Below, piece after piece: positions 15,122-20,339 of a stretch of DNA of 20,339 nucleotides. Source of the stretch: Bacillota bacterium. Its GTDB lineage: Bacteria > Bacillota > Clostridia > TANB77 > CAG-465. The translations under genes and the position numbers were made by a program. Below the pieces are notes generated by a model, which saw nothing but the letters and a program-made list of their open reading frames with translations, had not been told where the DNA came from and searched no databases. The DNA lies in assembly GCA_023460515.1 (NCBI GenBank), contig JAEWPS010000034.1:1-20339 (forward strand). The letters are read 5' to 3'. Each line of letters opens with the position of its first letter. The first letter of the stretch is position 1.

Positions 15122-15217
15122 ATATCTTGTAAAATATTTTAAAAAATTAATTAGTATAAAAATATAAATTGTATAATTTGTATATAATTGCAAAACATAT
15201 ATACAAAAGGTGATTAT

Positions 15218-15775
15218 ATGAGTAAAAAAGGATATAGAATTTTTGTTACTTCTTTAGCCGCTATACTACTTTTAACGGGTGGATATATAGGTTTAAAAAT
15301 AAGTGATAAAGTTGATGAAAAACAAGTTGTTGAACAACCAGTAGATAAGGTTGAAGAGCCTCCTACTGTTGTTGTTATAAATAAAAGTGAAAATAAAGAT
15401 ATAGAAGTAATATATGAAGATTACTATACAATTTGTAAAGAGACAATTATAAATAAAAATGTGGAATTTGGAACAACTATAGAAAAAATCAAGGAAAGTG
15501 TAAATAAAGAGTATAAATTAATTGAAGAAAAGGAAGATAGTATAAAATTTAGAAAAGAAATTAATTCTAATTGTCCTAATCATTTTGAACTTCGATTGGA
15601 AGATAACTATGTTATGATTTATCAAATAGTAAGTGATGAAATATCTACAATGTACAAAAATACTGAAATACCAAGATCGACTATACGAGAAGAGTTAGTA
15701 GCTGAACTTGAAAAGGGAATAAGAGTAAATACGTTAGAAGAACTTAATAGTTATATAGAAGATATAGAAAGTTAA
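15218..15775 (+). CDS. bofC: BofC-like membrane-anchored sporulation protein
   Basis: A 185-residue protein. An N-terminal membrane or signal segment (about 7-27, 'IFVTSLAAILLLTGGYIGL') is followed by a linker and an exported domain. That domain aligns by eye along the length of B. subtilis BofC: 'YKLIEEKEDSIKFRKEI' with BofC 'WTLVEQKKGYVLFRKQM', and 'LEKGIRVNTLEELNSYIEDIES' with the BofC end. BofC is a forespore intermembrane-space protein that restrains the SpoIVB protease and so the sigma-K checkpoint. AAGGTG at 15207-15212 sets ATG 15218; the upstream in-frame TTG 15188 is rejected. In place of a cleavable BofC signal, the hydrophobic segment here may remain as an anchor. Placement near spoIVA supports the sporulation role. 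Confidence 0.72.
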   Translation: MSKKGYRIFVTSLAAILLLTGGYIGLKISDKVDEKQVVEQPVDKVEEPPTVVVINKSENKDIEVIYEDYYTICKETIINKNVEFGTTIEKIKESVNKEYKLIEEKEDSIKFRKEINSNCPNHFELRLEDNYVMIYQIVSDEISTMYKNTEIPRSTIREELVAELEKGIRVNTLEELNSYIEDIES

Positions 15776-15777
15776 TA

Positions 15778-15820
15778 AAAATGCAAACACTAAAGTTGTA
15801 GTGTTTGCATTTTGTTTTTT
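15778..15820. terminator. Bidirectional terminator between bofC and the clpE-like gene
   Basis: A perfect 15-bp stem (15778-15792 with 15799-15813) and a 6-base loop are followed on the + strand by a T-rich tract up to 15820. On the - strand the A-rich 5' flank becomes a T run. It serves both convergent genes. Confidence 0.92.
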
Positions 15821-18088
15821 CTATATTATTACTATTTTATTCTCTTGTATATCAATAGTATAATTTTTATTTGTTTTAATTTCGTCTTTTAAACATTTAA
15901 CGGCTATAATATCTTCTATAGTTTTTTGAATAGCTCTTCTAAGTGGTCTAGCACCAAATTTAGGATCATATCCGGTAGTAGATATATAATTTATTAGGTC
16001 AGATGTTACATTGAATTTATAACCTTTTTTAGCTGTTTCAGTTAAAAATTCATTTATCATTATTTCAGTAATCTTATTAATAGTCTCTTTACTTAATTTG
16101 TTAAATGACACTATTTCGTCAATCCTGTTTAAAAATTCAGGAGAAAAGAAATTTTTTAAACTAGAATCTATTTTGTTTTTTAACATATCATTTTCTATTT
16201 CTTTATTACTAAATCCGAACCCATCATTTTTGAAATTAGTTCCTAAATTTGATGTCATAATAATAATAGTGTGCTTAAATGAAACTGCTTTACCTTGAGA
16301 ATCTGTTAGTTTACCATCATCTAATATTTGTAATAATACATTATATATATTAGAATGTGCTTTTTCAATTTCATCAAATAATATTATACTATAAGGATTT
16401 CTTCTCACTTTTTCAGTTAATTGTCCTGCCTCGTCATATCCAACATATCCGGGTGGTGATCCTATTAATTTAGATGTACTATGTGATTCTGAATACTCAG
16501 ACATATCTAATTTTATAACAGAATCTTCACTATCAAAAAGTTCATATGCTAGTGATTTAACTAATGCAGTTTTACCAACACCAGTTGGACCAACAAATAT
16601 GAAAGAGGGAGGTTTTATTATATTTTGAAGACCAGCTCTTTTTCGTATAATCGCATTGGAAATAGATTCTACTGCATGATCTTGACCAATTATTTTTTTC
16701 TTTAAATTACTCTCTAAATTAAGCAATTTTACTTTATCTGATGTTTTAATTTTAGTAACTGGTATTTTAGTCCAAAGTTCAACAACACCAGCTAAATGAT
16801 CATGGGTTACTTCTTTTGGTTTTACTTTATCATTCAAAGTATCTAATTTTGTTTTTGACTTACAGATCTGTTCTTTTAAAATAGCAGCTTTTTCATAATT
16901 AGTATATTGTTTTTCTTCGTTTTCAATATCTGTATTAATCTGAGTGTTATCTTCTAATACTTTTAGAGCTTCTTCTAGAGCAGCTATTTCAAATGATAGT
17001 TTAGTAGCTTGTGCAAGTAAATTATCATCTAAGTTTACCCTTGAAGCAGCTTCATCAATCAAGTCAATTGCTTTATCGGGAAGAAATCTATCGTGTATAT
17101 ATTTAATAGATAATTCAACAGCCTTGTTTAACGTTTCATCAGGTATAATAACTTTATGATAATCTTCATAATATTTTCTTATGCCTTTTAAAATATTAAC
17201 TGTATCTTCAAAATTTGGCTCGTCAATTATAACAGTTTGGAATCTTCTTTCTAATGCCGTATCTTTCTCTATATATTTTCTATATTCTTTTAAAGTTGTA
17301 GCACCAATCAACTGTACATATCCGTTTGCAAGCGCAGGTTTTAGCATATTTGCAGCATTCATTGAATTATCATGGTCTTGACCACCAACGATATTATGAA
17401 CTTCATCAATTGCTAAAATAATATTACCATGATTTCTACACTCTTCAATTATAGATTTTACTCTAGATTCAAATTGTCCTCTAAATTGAGTTCCAGCAAT
17501 AAGTGAAGTCATATCAAGTAAATATACCTCTTTTTGAATTAGTTTTGCAGGCACTTTCCCCTTTGCTATAGCTATTGCTAAAGCATTTACTAAAGCTGTT
17601 TTTCCAACACCAGGTTCACCTATTAATGCAGGATTGTTTTTACTTCTTCTATTTAGTATTTGTACAATTCTTTCTAACTCTTTATCTCTACCTATAACAA
17701 TATCTAATTCATTATTTCTAGCTTTTTCAGTTAAATTAACACCGTAAATATCTAATGTTTTAGTTTTTTTATTTTGTTTGGTTTTAGTTTTATTATCATT
17801 ATTGTCAATGTTTTCTACATTATCTTCTGGGCTATTATATTCTAGACTTGCAAAAGGATTAGAACCCAATTGTTCAAGTTTTTCTGGATCTAAATCAGCC
17901 ATAAATTTATCAAACTGAGATGTTAAATTTTCTAAATCAAAATTATCAACTGATTTAAATTGATCCATCATAGCCTTCATAGGATCTATACCCTTTTTCT
18001 TAGCACATTCTAGACATAAAGCAGTTGTTTTTTCCTTTTCTTTTAAAAATATAACAGCAGTGTTCTTCTTACATACTGAACATAACAA
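15821..18088 (-). CDS. clpE: ClpE-type double-AAA+ unfoldase with N-terminal zinc finger
   Basis: A 755-residue HSP100 protein. It starts with a Cys4 finger (MLCSVC ... CLEC; cysteines 3, 6, 25, 28), the hallmark of ClpE and related forms. AAA1 has Walker A GEPGVGKT (157-164), 'GTQFRGQFE', Walker B ILAIDE and 'ALERRF'. A UVR-type coiled linker ('NYEKAAILKEQI') precedes AAA2 with Walker A GPTGVGKT (500-507), GYVG pore loop (547-550), Walker B 'ILFDEIEK' and 'GARPLRRAI'. 'DGFGFSN' is a plausible ClpP-docking loop. Such proteins unfold damaged proteins for ClpP. The start is TTG at 18088-18086, 8 bases after AGGAG (18101-18097 on the minus strand), giving 'MLCSVCKKN' as in other ClpE; the in-frame ATG 51 bases upstream would put the SD inside the gene. 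A ClpC-like name is possible, but the zinc finger favours ClpE. Confidence 0.88.
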   Translation of the reverse strand: MLCSVCKKNTAVIFLKEKEKTTALCLECAKKKGIDPMKAMMDQFKSVDNFDLENLTSQFDKFMADLDPEKLEQLGSNPFASLEYNSPEDNVENIDNNDNKTKTKQNKKTKTLDIYGVNLTEKARNNELDIVIGRDKELERIVQILNRRSKNNPALIGEPGVGKTALVNALAIAIAKGKVPAKLIQKEVYLLDMTSLIAGTQFRGQFESRVKSIIEECRNHGNIILAIDEVHNIVGGQDHDNSMNAANMLKPALANGYVQLIGATTLKEYRKYIEKDTALERRFQTVIIDEPNFEDTVNILKGIRKYYEDYHKVIIPDETLNKAVELSIKYIHDRFLPDKAIDLIDEAASRVNLDDNLLAQATKLSFEIAALEEALKVLEDNTQINTDIENEEKQYTNYEKAAILKEQICKSKTKLDTLNDKVKPKEVTHDHLAGVVELWTKIPVTKIKTSDKVKLLNLESNLKKKIIGQDHAVESISNAIIRKRAGLQNIIKPPSFIFVGPTGVGKTALVKSLAYELFDSEDSVIKLDMSEYSESHSTSKLIGSPPGYVGYDEAGQLTEKVRRNPYSIILFDEIEKAHSNIYNVLLQILDDGKLTDSQGKAVSFKHTIIIMTSNLGTNFKNDGFGFSNKEIENDMLKNKIDSSLKNFFSPEFLNRIDEIVSFNKLSKETINKITEIMINEFLTETAKKGYKFNVTSDLINYISTTGYDPKFGARPLRRAIQKTIEDIIAVKCLKDEIKTNKNYTIDIQENKIVII

Positions 18089-18096
18089 ATATATCA

Positions 18097-18101
18097 CTCC
18101 T
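18097..18101 (-). promoter_or_regulatory. Shine-Dalgarno site fixing a TTG start for clpE
   Basis: AGGAG on the minus strand lies 8 bases before TTG 18088. No ATG fits both this spacing and the family N-terminus. Confidence 0.75.
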
Positions 18102-18104
18102 AAA

Positions 18105-18124
18105 CATTGTTTGTTTAAACAATG
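18105..18124. promoter_or_regulatory. 20-bp palindrome in the clpE 5' leader
   Basis: CATTGTTT (18105-18112), GTTT, AAACAATG (18117-18124): a perfect 8-bp inverted repeat with 4-base centre. It lies between the clpE -10 box and its Shine-Dalgarno site, at or just after the transcription start. It can act as an operator or as a leader hairpin next to the ribosome site. Confidence 0.6.
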
Positions 18125-18129
18125 GAATA

Positions 18130-18158
18130 AGTATACCATAATTTACTTGTTTTTTCAA
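18130..18158 (-). promoter_or_regulatory. Sigma-A promoter (extended -10) of clpE
   Basis: On the minus strand: TTGAAA (18158-18153), 17 bases, TATACT (18135-18130), with TGG directly before the -10. The -35 is embedded in the palindrome ACTTG-N6-CAAGT (18145-18160). Confidence 0.8.
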
Positions 18159-18180
18159 GTCGATGCTTGATTTTTTCAAT
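18145..18180. promoter_or_regulatory. Twin TTGAAAAAA elements, possible operator between clpE and plsY
   Basis: Two related inverted elements occur: ACTTG-N6-CAAGT (18145-18160) and CTTGA-N5-TCAAT (18166-18180). Their TTTCAA cores are exactly 21 bases apart, about two helical turns. One covers the clpE -35; the other lies upstream and provides TTGATT for plsY on the + strand. They do not match the CtsR box. Confidence 0.5.
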
Positions 18181-18195
18181 CATATATGATAAGAT
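18167..18195 (+). promoter_or_regulatory. Possible sigma-A promoter of plsY-plsX
   Basis: TTGATT (18167-18172), 17 bases, TAAGAT (18190-18195). The -10 is weak (4 of 6). It overlaps the element upstream of clpE, so the two divergent units may influence each other. Confidence 0.45.
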
Positions 18196-18223
18196 ATAAG
18201 TATCTTTGAGGAGATGAAATATT

Positions 18224-18820
18224 ATGGTATATAATGTAGCAATTTTCATAATAACGTATCTTATATGCAGTATAAGTCCGTCTATTGAAATTTGTAAATT
18301 AAAGACAGGTGAAGACATTCGAAATTTGGGAAGCGGAAATGCTGGTACAACTAATTCAATCAGGGTACTTGGAAAATTTATGGGTTTTGTTGTTTTCATA
18401 TTAGATGTATTAAAAGTTTTGATAGCTTATGGTGTAATACTAGGTATAGGAAAACTATTTAAACAAGATACGGAGATAATGTTTAATTCGATTTTTATGG
18501 TTGCAGCTGTCGTTGGACATTGTTACCCAATATATTATGGATTTAGAGGCGGAAAAGGTGTAGTAACAGTACTTGTTGTAGCACTTCTCCTAAATGTACA
18601 AATGGCATTAATTTGTATAATTGCAGGAATTGTTATAATACTAATAACAAGAACTGTATCAATAGGTTCTTTGGGTGGAATAATACTATTTAACATAGTG
18701 ACTTTTGTTATGTTTATAGAGTATATATTACCAGTATTTATAGTATCGTTAATAATACTATTTAAACATAGAAAAAATATAACACGAATAATAAATGGCG
18801 AAGAGAATAAATTATTCTAA
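18224..18820 (+). CDS. plsY: Glycerol-3-phosphate acyltransferase PlsY
   Basis: A 198-residue polytopic membrane enzyme. It transfers the acyl group from acyl-phosphate to glycerol-3-phosphate, giving lysophosphatidic acid. 'GSGNAGTTN' (36-44) followed by 'D..K' (61-64), and 'GHCYP' with 'FRGGKG' (98-112) are the conserved loops. The N-terminal motif usually GSIPxG is 'CSISPS' here. Several hydrophobic segments span the length. GAGGAG at 18208-18213 precedes ATG by 10 bases. plsX follows after 11 bases, giving a compact pair that makes and uses acyl-phosphate. Confidence 0.93.
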   Translation: MVYNVAIFIITYLICSISPSIEICKLKTGEDIRNLGSGNAGTTNSIRVLGKFMGFVVFILDVLKVLIAYGVILGIGKLFKQDTEIMFNSIFMVAAVVGHCYPIYYGFRGGKGVVTVLVVALLLNVQMALICIIAGIVIILITRTVSIGSLGGIILFNIVTFVMFIEYILPVFIVSLIILFKHRKNITRIINGEENKLF

Positions 18821-18831
18821 AGGGGATAACA

Positions 18832-19833
18832 ATGAAGATTTTAATAGATATATCGGGAGCAGATAAAGGTATTGAACTTCCGATAATTGCTGCTGTTAAT
18901 TTGGTAGAAAAAATAGAAGAAAAAATTATTTTGGTTGGAAAAGCAGAGGATATAAAATCTGTATTAAACAAAATTAATAAAAATGATTATATAAATAAAT
19001 TTGAGATAATAGATTGTACAGAATATATAACTAATTATGATGAACCTGCTTTTGCAATTAAAAACAAAAAAACATCTAATTTAGTTCTTGCATTTGAATA
19101 TATGAAGCAAAATGATGATACAATATTAATATCTGCATCAAATACTGGTGCACTTATGGCAGGTGGTTTACTTAAATTAGGAAGAATAAAAGGAATACAC
19201 AGACCGGCACTTATGACACTTTTACCTACATTAACTGGTAGAGATGTTGTATTTTTAGATTCAGGCGCAAATCCTGAAGCAAAAGATATTTCATTGGTAC
19301 AATATGCAAAACTTGGTGAAATATATGCTAAAAATTTACTTGGAATAAATGATCCCAATATTGCCCTTTTAAATATAGGTGCGGAAGAAGAAAAAGGAAC
19401 CCCTACACTAAAAGAGACATATAAACTTTTAAAAGAAAATTTTCCTAATTTTACTGGTAATATAGAAGCAAGATATATATTAAGTGGAAAAGTTGATGTA
19501 ATAGTATGCGATGGACTTATGGGTAATATTGCACTTAAATCTTTAGAAGGTACAGCTTCAGTCATTAAAAATGTAATATCTACAGAATTTAAAAAAGGAT
19601 TATTAAATAAGATTGCAGGTTTAATAGCAAAACCAGTTTTAACTGGTGCACTTAAAAAGTTTGATTATAAGCAACATGAAGGAGCTGTGCTACTTGGAAT
19701 AAATAAGCCAGTTATAAAGGTTCATGGTAGTTCTTCTACAATAACATATGAAAAAGCAATTATGCAAGCATGCAAAATTTTAGAAACAAATGTAATAGGA
19801 AAAATAGAAGAAGAATTAAATAAAGCAAAATAA
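18832..19833 (+). CDS. plsX: Phosphate acyltransferase PlsX
   Basis: A 333-residue enzyme that converts acyl-ACP to acyl-phosphate for PlsY. Conserved stretches are 'SASNTGALMAGGLLKLGRI', 'RPALMTLLPT', 'LDSGANPEAK', 'ALLNIGAEEEKG', 'GNIEAR', 'VDVIVCDGLMGNIALK' and 'VIKVHGSS'. The N-terminal motif, normally DAMGGD-xx-P, is 'DISGADKGIE', a notable divergence. The gene starts 11 bases after plsY with AGGGGAT. Coexpression with plsY is expected. Otherwise the length is typical. Confidence 0.94.
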   Translation: MKILIDISGADKGIELPIIAAVNLVEKIEEKIILVGKAEDIKSVLNKINKNDYINKFEIIDCTEYITNYDEPAFAIKNKKTSNLVLAFEYMKQNDDTILISASNTGALMAGGLLKLGRIKGIHRPALMTLLPTLTGRDVVFLDSGANPEAKDISLVQYAKLGEIYAKNLLGINDPNIALLNIGAEEEKGTPTLKETYKLLKENFPNFTGNIEARYILSGKVDVIVCDGLMGNIALKSLEGTASVIKNVISTEFKKGLLNKIAGLIAKPVLTGALKKFDYKQHEGAVLLGINKPVIKVHGSSSTITYEKAIMQACKILETNVIGKIEEELNKAK

Positions 19834-19843
19834 AGTTAAGAAG

Positions 19844-19877
19844 ATAATAGATTATCAAAGTAGTCTGTTATTTTTTT
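19844..19877 (+). terminator. Rho-independent terminator after plsX
   Basis: An 11-bp stem with two wobble pairs (19844-19854 with 19861-19871) has a 6-base loop and is followed by a run of seven T (19871-19877). Confidence 0.88.
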
Positions 19878-20011
19878 ACACTAAAAATATGAATTTAAAC
19901 ATTATTATGAAAGATATATGAGTTCTCCTAAATTATTGAAATAAAATATCAATAAAATGGGCATATTATACAATAAAGAAATAGATGTTAATAACATATA
20001 CGGAGGTACTG

Positions 20012-20339
20012 ATGAGAAAAAAAGGAATATCATTAATAGCTTTAATTGTAACAATAATAGTTATAATTATTATTGCAAGTGCCGTTATAATTACTCTAGT
20101 AGATAACAATATACTAGACAGTTCGAAAAAGGCGAGATTTATGAGCGATTATACAAATGTACAAGATGGAGTAAATCTTTATTCATTTGGCAAATATAAT
20201 GCTCAAACGAGTAAATTTGACCTTCCTTTAAAAGGATATTTAACTTCTTCGGATAAATCATATATATCTGAAAACAACCCTACACTAAAAACTAAAATAG
20301 AAGAGTTAAGTGGTAATATAGATACTATAAATCTAGCAT
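20012..20339 (+). CDS. Pilin-like exported protein, 3' end beyond the window
   Basis: The first 109 residues of a protein are visible, open to the window edge. The start 'MRKKGISLIALIVTIIVIIIIA' is built like a class III (type IV pilin) leader: short basic tail, Gly before a hydrophobic helix. However, the usual Glu at +5 after the predicted cleavage site is Ala. A hydrophilic part follows ('DNNILDSSKKARFMSDYTNVQDGVNLY'), as in pseudopilins. CGGAGG at 20001-20006 is 5 bases before ATG. CATATTATA (19962-19970) could be part of a promoter, but no clear -35 goes with it. Similar leaders occur in uncultured clostridia on large repeat proteins, but the function is unknown. Confidence 0.7.
   Translation, partial: MRKKGISLIALIVTIIVIIIIASAVIITLVDNNILDSSKKARFMSDYTNVQDGVNLYSFGKYNAQTSKFDLPLKGYLTSSDKSYISENNPTLKTKIEELSGNIDTINLA

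Noticed and set aside
18130..18180. CtsR operator for clpE
   Set aside because: The direct GGTCAAA heptads are not present; the repeats here are TTGAAAAAA-type.
19035..19565. Minus-strand ORF opposite plsX
   Set aside because: It is a shadow of the well-conserved plsX; no initiation signals.
19936..19969. Sigma-A promoter before the pilin-like gene (TTGAAA ... TATTAT)
   Set aside because: The spacer is 22 bases, too long; no better pair was found.

Overview
The window is very AT-rich DNA from a low-GC, endospore-forming Firmicute, most likely an anaerobic member of the Clostridia. The order ylxM-ffh-rpsP-khpA-rimM-trmD-rplS-rbgA is the classical Firmicute SRP/ribosome cluster. The short eukaryal/archaeal-type prolyl-tRNA synthetase, spoIVA, a bofC homologue and a collagen-like probable spore-surface protein support a spore-forming clostridium. 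Genus cannot be fixed from this sequence alone.

Layout. (1) 2-2221 is the 3' end of a large secreted Ig-like repeat protein whose last 1.5 kb is a 588-bp tandem repeat. (2) 2404-2919 encodes a small double zinc-ribbon protein, and 3106-4359 a ClpX-like AAA+ unfoldase with its own zinc finger. Each is a single-gene unit with its own promoter and terminator. (3) 4513-10745 is one long co-directional operon for protein targeting and translation: ylxM, ffh, rpsP, khpA, rimM, trmD, rplS, rbgA, proS. It starts at a perfect sigma-A promoter with a 32-bp palindrome just after the -10 box and ends at a strong terminator after proS. (4) 10876-12679 holds two single genes: a spore-photoproduct-lyase-like radical SAM protein and a strongly degenerate DprA/Smf-like protein. 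(5) 12770-15775 is a sporulation group: spoIVA (coat basement ATPase), a Cys-rich collagen-like protein behind a sigma-K-like promoter, and a bofC homologue. (6) On the minus strand, 15821-18088 is a ClpE-type double-AAA unfoldase that starts at TTG. (7) Divergently, plsY-plsX (18224-19833) make the first phospholipid-synthesis steps. (8) The right edge (from 20012) starts a gene for a pseudopilin-like exported protein lacking the usual Glu5.

How it fits together. Most of the window is housekeeping: SRP targeting, 30S/50S maturation, tRNA modification and charging, phospholipid initiation and spore coat assembly. The less ordinary parts are the Ig-repeat protein with a precisely modular tandem duplication, the ClpX-like and ClpE-like unfoldases, the degenerate DprA, the pilin-like protein and several palindromic regulatory regions. 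The promoters of the zinc-ribbon, clpX-like and clpE genes share an ACTTGA ... ATGGTAT architecture, and all three products carry Cys4 zinc-binding motifs. This suggests, but does not prove, a common proteostasis-related regulon. No IS element, prophage, CRISPR array, rRNA or tRNA was seen. No gene-free stretch reaches 300 bases; the longest are 176-178 bases and hold terminators and promoters.
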